Positions 27,610 to 34,923 of a DNA stretch of 35,520 nucleotides are shown here, piece by piece; within the stretch, counting starts at the first letter, position 1; the number at the start of each line of letters is the position of its first letter. The stretch spans positions 1 to 35,520 of the forward strand of contig JAGOVA010000026.1 in NCBI GenBank assembly GCA_018061005.1. Direction: 5' to 3'. Made by a program: the position numbers and the translations under genes. A model generated the notes under the pieces. That model had not been told where the DNA came from. It ran no database searches and saw nothing but the letters and a program-made list of their open reading frames with translations. This stretch comes from Sterolibacterium sp. (GTDB taxonomy: Bacteria; Pseudomonadota; Gammaproteobacteria; Burkholderiales; Rhodocyclaceae).

Positions 27610-27720
27610 TCAGCGCGCGCGGCGCAGCAGCGGCCGCAATGCGAAACGCAGCGGCACTCTCGCCAGCAGCACGCCGGAGAGACAAAGAAACAGGGCGGAA
27701 AAAAAGACGATCGAAATCAT
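27610..27720 (-). CDS. Candidate 36-aa small membrane protein between pssA and leuA
   Basis: A short reading frame of 36 codons plus stop on the minus strand in the pssA-leuA gap. It starts MISIVFFSALFLCLSGVLLA, a single hydrophobic helix, and ends with an Arg-rich tail (RVPLRFALRPLLRRAR), a positive-inside layout seen in small bitopic proteins. No strong ribosome site is visible before the ATG at 27720, and I do not recognise the sequence. The amino-acid pattern and the fit into a gap otherwise empty in a same-strand run argue for it; conservation would decide. Confidence 0.4.
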   Translation of the reverse strand: MISIVFFSALFLCLSGVLLARVPLRFALRPLLRRAR

Positions 27721-27752
27721 GGCTCGAATATATCGGTTTATCCGCGGAATCG

Positions 27753-28535
27753 TCAACCACTCCGGTCATTCTGCGGGGCATGCTTTCCCTGTTTCATCCA
27801 GCGCCAGGTCACCACCGCATAACCCGACAGGGCATAGCAAAGGAACAGCCCGAACATCATCCCTTCGGGGTAGATGCCGATCAGCGCAAACGCCAGGGCA
27901 ATGGCGGCGATAATGATGAAAGGCACACTGCGTCGCAGGTTGATGTCCTTGCCACTCCAGTAGGGAATATTGCTGACCATGGTGACCCCGGCAAAGACGG
28001 TGATAATGCAGGCATACCAGCGTGCATCGTCACCCGTGTAGCCTAGGCCATGTAGCACCCACACCAGACCGGCGACCAGCGCGGCCGCGGCCGGACTGGG
28101 CAAGCCCTGAAAATAACGCTTATCCACCACATCGATGTTGGTGTTGAAGCGTGCCAGGCGCAAAGCCGCACCCGCGCAATAAATGAAGGCTGCCACCCAG
28201 CCGAGTTTGCCCATGTCTTTCAAGGCCCATTCATAAATCACCAGCGAAGGTGCTGCGCCAAATGACACCATGTCGGAGAGCGAATCGTATTCCGCACCAA
28301 AAGCGCTTTGTGTATGGGTAAGACGCGCAATGCGGCCATCGAGCCCGTCGAACACCATGGCAACAAAAATCGCCACGGCTGAAAACTCGAAGCGGCCATT
28401 CATCGCTTGAACGATGGCATAGAAACCAGAAAACAGGGCGGCCGTGGTGAATAAATTCGGCAGGATGTAAATGCCACGCCGCCTGAACTCAGCATTCACC
28501 AGGGGTTTGCGATGGCGGGGGCGGGGCAGCGTCAT
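27753..28535 (-). CDS. pssA: CDP-diacylglycerol-serine O-phosphatidyltransferase
   Basis: Makes phosphatidylserine from CDP-diacylglycerol and serine. A 260-aa integral membrane enzyme of the CDP-alcohol phosphatidyltransferase class with the signature DGLDGRIARL...GAEYDSLSD (about 64-91), the metal-binding Asp residues being intact, and about eight hydrophobic segments. This is the Bacillus-type PssA, not the peripheral E. coli type. The ATG at 28535 is preferred (MTLPRPRHRKPL, basic start then first helix) over upstream in-frame starts. It lies 22 nt after psd, so phosphatidylserine synthesis and decarboxylation are co-expressed. Confidence 0.95.
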   Translation of the reverse strand: MTLPRPRHRKPLVNAEFRRRGIYILPNLFTTAALFSGFYAIVQAMNGRFEFSAVAIFVAMVFDGLDGRIARLTHTQSAFGAEYDSLSDMVSFGAAPSLVIYEWALKDMGKLGWVAAFIYCAGAALRLARFNTNIDVVDKRYFQGLPSPAAAALVAGLVWVLHGLGYTGDDARWYACIITVFAGVTMVSNIPYWSGKDINLRRSVPFIIIAAIALAFALIGIYPEGMMFGLFLCYALSGYAVVTWRWMKQGKHAPQNDRSG

Positions 28536-28557
28536 GAGAAATATCCGCGCTCCGACA

Positions 28558-29202
28558 TCAGGACAACTCGGCCAGTATCGTCGATGAGGCACGCACCTTA
28601 TCGCCAATCACGACCTTGACTTGCGTGCCCGCCGGCAGATACAGATCAACACGCGAACCAAAACGGATGAAGCCGTAACGCTGGCCTCGCGCCAGCGGCG
28701 TGTCGGCTTCCACATAGCAGAGAATCCGCCGCGCAATCAGCCCCGCCACCTGCACACAGGTCACATCCTGTCCGCTGGTGGTATGCAGCCACAGCGCATT
28801 GCGTTCGTTCTCGGTGGAAGCTTTGTCGAGATCAGCATTGATGAATTTGCCCGGGCAATACCAGCGTTGCCTGACCTCTCCATCGACCGGGCTGCGGTTC
28901 GAATGCACATTGAAGACATTCATGAACACGCTGACTTTCAGTGCATCCCGATTCAGCCAGGGATCACGCACGGGCTCAATGGCCACAATACGGCCATCCG
29001 CCGGTGAAAGAACGGATCGAGCATCCCCCGGAATCGGCCGTGCCGGATCGCGGAAAAACTGCACGCAGAAAATAAAGATCAGCCATAGCGGCGCAGCCCA
29101 CCACGCGCTCACCAGTACGGTAACGCCCAAAGACAGCAGCAAACTGATGCCAATAAATGGCCAGCCCTCGCGGGCGATGATCGGATGAGGATAAGAAGAC
29201 AT
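28558..29202 (-). CDS. psd: Phosphatidylserine decarboxylase proenzyme (short, PSD-A type)
   Basis: Decarboxylates phosphatidylserine to phosphatidylethanolamine. A 214-aa proenzyme with one or two N-terminal helices (about 16-48), then [23 protein letters not shown], and [14 protein letters not shown] with the conserved His100. Self-cleavage is expected at Gly182-Ser183 in [11 protein letters not shown], which leaves a pyruvoyl group on the small subunit. The start [16 protein letters not shown] at 29202 matches homologues; an in-frame ATG at 29250 would add 16 residues encoded by the interleaved inverted repeats. No good ribosome site precedes 29202, and the T-tract of a putative terminator abuts this ATG, so expression control here may be unusual. 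Confidence 0.95.
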   Translation of the reverse strand: MSSYPHPIIAREGWPFIGISLLLSLGVTVLVSAWWAAPLWLIFIFCVQFFRDPARPIPGDARSVLSPADGRIVAIEPVRDPWLNRDALKVSVFMNVFNVHSNRSPVDGEVRQRWYCPGKFINADLDKASTENERNALWLHTTSGQDVTCVQVAGLIARRILCYVEADTPLARGQRYGFIRFGSRVDLYLPAGTQVKVVIGDKVRASSTILAELS

Positions 29203-29265
29203 AAAAAGTTCGAGGAATGAAACCCGGACGCAGATGCGCTCAAGGCTCATTCCTCATGCCGGGTT
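29203..29265 (-). promoter_or_regulatory. Interleaved inverted repeats between ilvC and psd (terminator/antiterminator-like)
   Basis: Read on the minus strand, AACCCGG (29265-29259) and GAGGAATGA (29255-29247) are followed by CCGGGTT (29227-29221) and TCATTCCTC (29220-29212). The order A-B-A'-B' means the two stems are mutually exclusive, or form a pseudoknot. The B stem (9 bp) is followed by GAACTTTTT, as in an intrinsic terminator, directly before the psd ATG. Confidence 0.5.
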
Positions 29266-29270
29266 CCGGA

Positions 29271-30368
<1,098 letters not shown>

Positions 30369-30860
30369 CTAGACTTTCAGTATCCTGTCGCCGCGACCGA
30401 TGCCGCAGACACCGGTACGCACCGTTTCCAGGATCAAGGCATGATCGATCGCCTGCAGAAAGGCATCGAGCTTGGTGTTGTCGCCCGTCAGTTCGATGGT
30501 GTACGTCGAATCGGTGACATCGATGATATGGCCACGGAAAATTTCGGCCATCCGTTTCATTTCTTCGCGATCCTTGCCGGTCGCGCGCACCTTGACCAGC
30601 ATCAGCTCACGCTCGATGTGCGCCGCTTCGGAAAGATCAACCACCTTGACGATGTCGATCAGCTTGTTGAGCTGTTTGGTGATCTGCTCGATGACATCAT
30701 CCGAACCGATACTGACGATGGTCATGCGAGACAGCGAGGGATCTTCTGTCGGTGCCACCGTCAGCGATTCGATGTTGAAGGCGCGCGCCGAAAACAGACC
30801 GGAGACGCGCGACAACGCGCCCGCCTCGTTTTCCAGCAGAATGGAGATAATGTGTCGCAT
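30369..30860 (-). CDS. ilvH: Acetolactate synthase small (regulatory) subunit
   Basis: Activates the catalytic subunit and carries valine feedback sensitivity. The 163-aa protein has an N-terminal ACT domain (about 2-75, MRHIISILLENEAGALSRVSGLFSAR with the valine-contact GALSRV region) and a C-terminal ALS_ss_C domain (about 80-160). It lies 20 nt downstream of ilvB on the same strand, as expected for an operon. The name ilvN is also used for this subunit. Confidence 0.95.
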   Translation of the reverse strand: MRHIISILLENEAGALSRVSGLFSARAFNIESLTVAPTEDPSLSRMTIVSIGSDDVIEQITKQLNKLIDIVKVVDLSEAAHIERELMLVKVRATGKDREEMKRMAEIFRGHIIDVTDSTYTIELTGDNTKLDAFLQAIDHALILETVRTGVCGIGRGDRILKV

Positions 30861-30880
30861 GGGTAATTTCTCTATTTCTC

Positions 30881-32590
30881 TTACAGGTCTTCGGCCAGGA
30901 TCATCTCAGACAGCCCCTTGCCGGCAGCAATCATGGGGAAAACGTTGGCCGTCTGGTCAGTGTAGAAGTTCAGGAAGACCAGATCGTTCTTGTGTGTGGT
31001 AAATGCCTCGCGCAGTGCCGGTTCGACATCTTCCGGTTTTTCGATGTGCATGCCCACATGGCCATACGCCTCGGCCAGCTTGACGAAATCAGGCAGCGCG
31101 TCGACATAGGATTCGGAATAGCGGTTGCCGTGGAACATCTCCTGCCATTGCCGCACCATGCCCAGATAGCGGTTGTTGAGGTTGATGATCTTGATCGGCA
31201 GACGGAACTGCTTGCAGGTCGACAACTCCTGGATGTTCATCTGGATCGAGGCTTCACCGGTCACGCAGGCCACCGTGGCCTTGGGATTGGCAAAACGTGC
31301 ACCCATCGCAGCCGGCAATCCGAAACCCATCGTCCCGAGGCCGCCCGAGTTTAGCCAGCGGCGCGGCTTGTCAAACTTGTAATACTGCGCCGCCCACATC
31401 TGGTGCTGACCGACATCTGACGTGACAATGGCATCACCACCCGTCACTTCATAGAGTTTCTCGATGACAAACTGGGGCATGATGAGCTTGCTGCCCTGCT
31501 TGTACTTGAGGCACTTCTTCGAACGCCAGCCGTCGATGTCCTTCCACCAGGCGGCCAGCGCCTTGGCATCGGGCTTGGATTCCCCCGTGGCCAGCAATTT
31601 CAGCAGGTCATCGAGCACATCGGCCAGATTACCGACGATCGGCACATCCACCTTCACCCGCTTGGAAATCGACGAAGGATCAATGTCGATGTGGATGATT
31701 TTGCGCTGCACCTGATTGAAGTGATCCGTGTTACCGATCACGCGATCATCAAAGCGCGCACCAACCGCCAGCAGCACATCACAATGCTGCATGGCCATAT
31801 TGGCCTCGATGGTGCCGTGCATGCCCGGCATGCCGAGGAACTGAGGATTCGTCGCCGGGTAGCCGCCCAAACCCATCAGGGTATTCGTGACCGGAAAACC
31901 CAGTGTTTGCACCAGTTTCGTCAGTTTCTCTGCCGCTTCCGCCAGAATCACGCCGCCGCCGGTGTAAATCATCGGCCGCTTGGCTTCCATCAGCAACTGC
32001 AACGCTTTTTTGATCTGCCCCGCATGCCCTTTGGTCACGGGATTGTAAGAACGCATGCTGACGCTCTTCGGATAGACAAACTCACACTTCTGCGCGGTGA
32101 TGTCTTTAGGAATATCCACCAGCACTGGCCCCGGACGACCCGACTTGGCGATATAAAACGCCTTCTTGAGCGTCTCGGCCAGATCCTTGATGTCCTTGAC
32201 GAGGAAATTGTGCTTGACGCATGGCCGCGTGATACCCACGGTATCCGCCTCCTGAAAAGCGTCCTGACCAATGTAGTGGGTCGGCACCTGGCCAGTAATC
32301 ACCACCATGGGAATCGAATCCATATGCGCCGTCGCGATCCCCGTCACGGCATTGGTCACACCCGGCCCTGAAGTCACCATGCAGACACCGATCTTCTGCG
32401 AAGAGCGTGAATAGGCATCCGCTGCATGAACGGCCGCTTGCTCGTGGCGTACCAGAATGTGCTTGATCTTATCTTGTTTGAACAGTTCATCATAAATGAA
32501 CAAGACCGAGCCACCAGGATAGCCGAAGACATGATCGACCTTTTCTTCCTGCAAGCACCTGATTACAATTTCCGCGCCAGTCAAAAGCAT
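30881..32590 (-). CDS. ilvB: Acetolactate synthase large (catalytic) subunit
   Basis: ThDP- and FAD-dependent condensation of two pyruvates, or pyruvate with 2-oxobutyrate. The 569-aa protein has the catalytic Glu50 in VRHEQAAVHAADAY, GYPGGSVLFIYDEL, the FAD region LLAVGARFDDRVIG, and the ThDP motif ending in LNN (471-473). The motif begins TGEASIQMNIQEL where the usual residues are GDGS, so Glu446 replaces the metal-binding Asp and Ala447 replaces Gly; the rest of the site is normal. The ATG at 32590 has GGGA upstream; a TTG at 32602 is in frame but adds only 4 residues. The ilvI name is equally used. Confidence 0.96.
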   Translation of the reverse strand: MLLTGAEIVIRCLQEEKVDHVFGYPGGSVLFIYDELFKQDKIKHILVRHEQAAVHAADAYSRSSQKIGVCMVTSGPGVTNAVTGIATAHMDSIPMVVITGQVPTHYIGQDAFQEADTVGITRPCVKHNFLVKDIKDLAETLKKAFYIAKSGRPGPVLVDIPKDITAQKCEFVYPKSVSMRSYNPVTKGHAGQIKKALQLLMEAKRPMIYTGGGVILAEAAEKLTKLVQTLGFPVTNTLMGLGGYPATNPQFLGMPGMHGTIEANMAMQHCDVLLAVGARFDDRVIGNTDHFNQVQRKIIHIDIDPSSISKRVKVDVPIVGNLADVLDDLLKLLATGESKPDAKALAAWWKDIDGWRSKKCLKYKQGSKLIMPQFVIEKLYEVTGGDAIVTSDVGQHQMWAAQYYKFDKPRRWLNSGGLGTMGFGLPAAMGARFANPKATVACVTGEASIQMNIQELSTCKQFRLPIKIINLNNRYLGMVRQWQEMFHGNRYSESYVDALPDFVKLAEAYGHVGMHIEKPEDVEPALREAFTTHKNDLVFLNFYTDQTANVFPMIAAGKGLSEMILAEDL

Positions 32591-32628
32591 CTTATTTCCC
32601 AAAATCTAACAAGAACCGAAAACGCGTC

Positions 32629-32657
32629 ACATTACTGGCTGCAGCGCATTTGGTCAA
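32629..32657 (-). promoter_or_regulatory. Candidate sigma-70 promoter for ilvBHC
   Basis: On the minus strand TTGACC (32657-32652) is followed after 17 nt by TAATGT (32634-32629). The -35 matches 5 of 6 consensus bases, the -10 is weaker. The predicted start is about 30 nt before the ilvB ATG. There is no room for a long attenuator leader. Confidence 0.45.
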
Positions 32658-32700
32658 GGCATTACAGCAACAGGGTTTTGCCACGACAACCTGCCGAGAG

Positions 32701-32730
32701 CTGACAAAACACTCCAAATCGCGGTAATCT
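32701..32730 (+). promoter_or_regulatory. Candidate sigma-70 promoter for the sigma factor operon
   Basis: CTGACA (32701-32706), an 18-nt spacer and TAATCT (32725-32730). The start site would fall near 32737, only about 5 nt before the TTG at 32742, which would favour a later translation start. Divergent from the ilvB promoter. Confidence 0.35.
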
Positions 32731-32741
32731 AGCGGTTTTGC

Positions 32742-33368
32742 TTGCACTACCTGCCTGCATCACCCAAAGGCAGCGGGCAACATTCACTGGGGTTACTTCT
32801 GGCCACCCGCACCGAACTTTCGGACTTCCTTGCCGATGTCGAACGTCGCGCCTTCAAGCAGGCCGTGTTCGCCGTCAAAAACGAGGAGCAAGCACTCGAT
32901 ATCGTTCAGGATTCGATGCTCAAACTCGCCGAAAGCTACGCGGGCAAACCTGTGGGCGAACTGCCCATGCTGTTCCAGCGTATCCTGCAGAACACCATCC
33001 GCGACTTCTATCGACGCCAGAAAGTGCGTTCCTTATGGACCACCCTGCTCTCGGCTTTGACCCCCGGCAATGGCCACGACCACGACGAAGAATATGATCC
33101 GCTCGACACCATGGAAGTCGAAAATAGCGGAATCGCCACCCCGCACGCCAGCCTGGAGCAAACGCAAGTCATTGCTGCGATTGAAAAAGAAATAGAAAAA
33201 CTTCCCCCACGTCAACGCGAAGCATTCCTCATGCGTTACTGGGAGGACATGGACATCGCTGAAACCGCGGCGGCCATGGGTTGCACGGAAGGCAGCGTTA
33301 AAACACACTGCTCTCGCGCAACACACACACTGGCAGCCGCACTCAAGCTGAAAGGAATCGAGCCATGA
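32742..33368 (+). CDS. RNA polymerase sigma factor, sigma-70 family (ECF-like)
   Basis: A roughly 190-208-aa sigma factor with region 2 (about 27-90: LADVERRAFKQAVFAVKNEE, DIVQDSMLKLAE, then QNTIRDFYRRQKVR) and region 4 (about 145-205: LPPRQREAFLMRYWEDMDIAETAAAMGCTEGSVKTHCSRA), joined by an acidic linker. It matches a betaproteobacterial family found with DUF3619, DUF3106 and RDD genes. The start is uncertain: TTG at 32742 is the only standard codon upstream of region 2, but it has no ribosome site, while a CTG at 32799 (ATRTELSDFL after it) has GGGG 6 nt before it and matches homologues. The stop overlaps the DUF3619 start (ATGA). Confidence 0.85.
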   Translation: MHYLPASPKGSGQHSLGLLLATRTELSDFLADVERRAFKQAVFAVKNEEQALDIVQDSMLKLAESYAGKPVGELPMLFQRILQNTIRDFYRRQKVRSLWTTLLSALTPGNGHDHDEEYDPLDTMEVENSGIATPHASLEQTQVIAAIEKEIEKLPPRQREAFLMRYWEDMDIAETAAAMGCTEGSVKTHCSRATHTLAAALKLKGIEP

Positions 33369-33781
33369 ATGACCATCTGCATGACGAACAACAGTTCGCC
33401 CACAAGGTGAGGCATCATCTCGACCTGAGCACCGGGAATGTCGACGCACTGACCCTCAACAAACTCATGATGGCGCGTCAGGCCGCCCTGGCTCAGCATA
33501 AACTTGCGCCGATCGCCGGGCTCCGCCTGGCCGGTGTGGGGAATATCCTCAACGAAACACTCATGCCCCGGGCACGCACCCTGTTTGCGCTCCTTGCTTT
33601 GGCGGTGGGTGTCACCGGCTCTTATTTCTGGTCTCATTTCCAGCAGGCGGAAGAAAACGAGGAGATCGACAGTGCCCTGCTCTCTGACGACCTGCCCATC
33701 AACGCCTATCTGGATCATGGCTTTCACGAATGGCTCGCCCAACCGCCTACCGAAGACTCTGCGGAATCGCTGCCGGAATAA
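33365..33781 (+). CDS. DUF3619 family membrane protein, putative anti-sigma partner
   Basis: A 138-aa protein with an N-terminal cytoplasmic helical part (FAHKVRHHLDLSTGNVDALTLNKLMMARQAAL region), one membrane helix (about 70-89, ARTLFALLALAVGVTGSYFW) and an acidic periplasmic tail (EENEEIDSALLSDDLPINAYLDHGF). The family occurs next to this sigma factor. The cytoplasmic-domain plus one-helix layout and the 4-nt overlap with the sigma gene suggest an anti-sigma factor, but this is inference; no zinc-binding HxxxCxxC motif is present. Confidence 0.8.
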   Translation: MNDHLHDEQQFAHKVRHHLDLSTGNVDALTLNKLMMARQAALAQHKLAPIAGLRLAGVGNILNETLMPRARTLFALLALAVGVTGSYFWSHFQQAEENEEIDSALLSDDLPINAYLDHGFHEWLAQPPTEDSAESLPE

Positions 33782-34377
33782 GTCTGGCGTTACCGCTATT
33801 CCTGGCACTGCCGAGTCCGGCTGCGGCCGTCATCGTCTTACCCATATCCCAGCCTAGCTGGAGCGAACTCACGCCGCAGCAGCGTGAAATTCTCATGCCG
33901 CTTTCCGGCGAATGGGATCAACTCGAGTCCTTCCGCCGCAAAAAATGGTTGGGAATAGCCCAACGCTACCCGAGCCTGCCCGCCAGTGAGCAGCAACGTG
34001 TCCAGCATCGCATGAAAGCCTGGATCAACCTCTCTCCGGGTGAGCGTCAGCGGGTGCGCGATCTTTACAAAAACCTGCAGAAAGCCCCTCCTGAACAACG
34101 TGCCTCGATCATGCAGAAGTGGCAGGAGTACAAAGAGTTGCCCGACGCAGAAAAAGAGCGTTTGCGTAAACTTCAGGAACAGACTAGAACCCAGCCCAAA
34201 AAGACTCAACCGGGAACCTCGTCCGCCCAAAGGTCGAACACTCCCTCCGTTGCCCACCCTGCCCCCTTGGTGCCGTCCACTTCCTCTGCAGGCGTATCCG
34301 TCACACCACTTGCACCTGTTGCGCCCACCGGTGCACCACTGCCAATACCCGCGTCCGCTGATCCACAAGGCAAATAA
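33730..34377 (+). CDS. DUF3106 family exported protein
   Basis: A 215-aa protein with a signal sequence (about 9-33, RLCGIAAGISLALPLFLALPSPAAA) and a helical DUF3106 domain (about 42-150) with SWSELTPQQREILMPLSGEW, FRRKKWLGIAQRYPSLP and MQKWQEYKELPDAEKERLR. A Pro/Thr/Ser-rich tail follows (about 155-215). The many SPGER/PPEQR-type turns suggest a periplasmic helical-hairpin protein in the style of Spy/CpxP stress proteins, but that is only a resemblance. The ATG at 33730 overlaps the DUF3619 gene by 52 nt in another frame, which is long for an overlap but gives a perfect signal peptide. Confidence 0.8.
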   Translation: MARPTAYRRLCGIAAGISLALPLFLALPSPAAAVIVLPISQPSWSELTPQQREILMPLSGEWDQLESFRRKKWLGIAQRYPSLPASEQQRVQHRMKAWINLSPGERQRVRDLYKNLQKAPPEQRASIMQKWQEYKELPDAEKERLRKLQEQTRTQPKKTQPGTSSAQRSNTPSVAHPAPLVPSTSSAGVSVTPLAPVAPTGAPLPIPASADPQGK

Positions 34378-34381
34378 GGGG

Positions 34382-34410
34382 TTGTGTTGGGCTGGCTCAA
34401 CCCAACACAA
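34382..34410. repeat. Hairpin resembling dispersed GTTGGG...CCCAAC intergenic repeats
   Basis: TTGTGTTGGG (34382-34391) and CCCAACACAA (34401-34410) form a perfect 10-bp stem with a 9-nt loop, 4 nt after the DUF3106 stop. The GTTGGGCT...CAACCCAAC core resembles REP-like repeats scattered in many proteobacterial genomes. No T-tract follows, so it is not a standard terminator. Only one copy is in this window. Confidence 0.5.
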
Positions 34411-34452
34411 TGTGCAGGGCTTTCTGTGAGCGCTCAAACAAGCCTGTCCGCC

Positions 34453-34923
34453 ATGCCCAGCACACCCGCCTTGTTCCGCCGACTGGCCAGCGCACTCTAC
34501 GAAACGCTGCTCCTCGTCGGCATCACGTCCGTATTCGTCCTGTTGCCACAAACGCTGTACGCCATGACCACCGGCCAAACAGCAACAGCCGGGTTTTTAC
34601 TGCTGAATCTGCTCATCGTCATGGGGCTTTATTTCAGTTGGTTCTGGTCCCATGGTGGCCAGACACTGGCCATGAAAACCTGGAAATTCCGCCTGATTGA
34701 TGCGCGTGGCGGTGCCGTCGGCATGCCACGCGCCCTGTTGCGCTATCTGCTTTGCTGGCCATCATGGGGGCTGTTTGGCGTGGGGCTGTTATGGGCGATA
34801 TTCGACCGTGAACATCAGTTTCTCCACGATCGACTGGCCGGTACGCGCCTGATGATCGTCAGCGCCGATCTGCCCAGAGCATCATCCCACCCGCCGCCAG
34901 CAAAAACAGCGCGCTCGGCGTAA
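34453..34923 (+). CDS. RDD family membrane protein
   Basis: A 156-aa inner-membrane protein with the RDD-family layout: LFRRLASALYETLLLVGITSVF (helix 1 with Arg, and Asp replaced by Glu in the usual R..D pattern), a second helix AGFLLLNLLIVMGLYFSWFW, TLAMKTWKFRLIDARGG, then ALLRYLLCWPSWGLFGVGLLWAIFDREHQFLHDRLAGTR, the hallmark end. Function unknown; some RDD proteins affect ion exchange. Start at the ATG 34453 (MPSTPALFRRLAS) fits homologues; in-frame upstream starts at 34384 would carry the hairpin region. The 3' end overlaps lptG on the opposite strand by 65 nt. Confidence 0.85.
   Translation: MPSTPALFRRLASALYETLLLVGITSVFVLLPQTLYAMTTGQTATAGFLLLNLLIVMGLYFSWFWSHGGQTLAMKTWKFRLIDARGGAVGMPRALLRYLLCWPSWGLFGVGLLWAIFDREHQFLHDRLAGTRLMIVSADLPRASSHPPPAKTARSA

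Noticed and set aside
32591-32741. Search for an ilv attenuator with a Leu/Val/Ile-rich leader peptide before ilvB
   Set aside because: The candidate promoter leaves only about 30 nt before the ATG and no branched-chain-rich short peptide was found.
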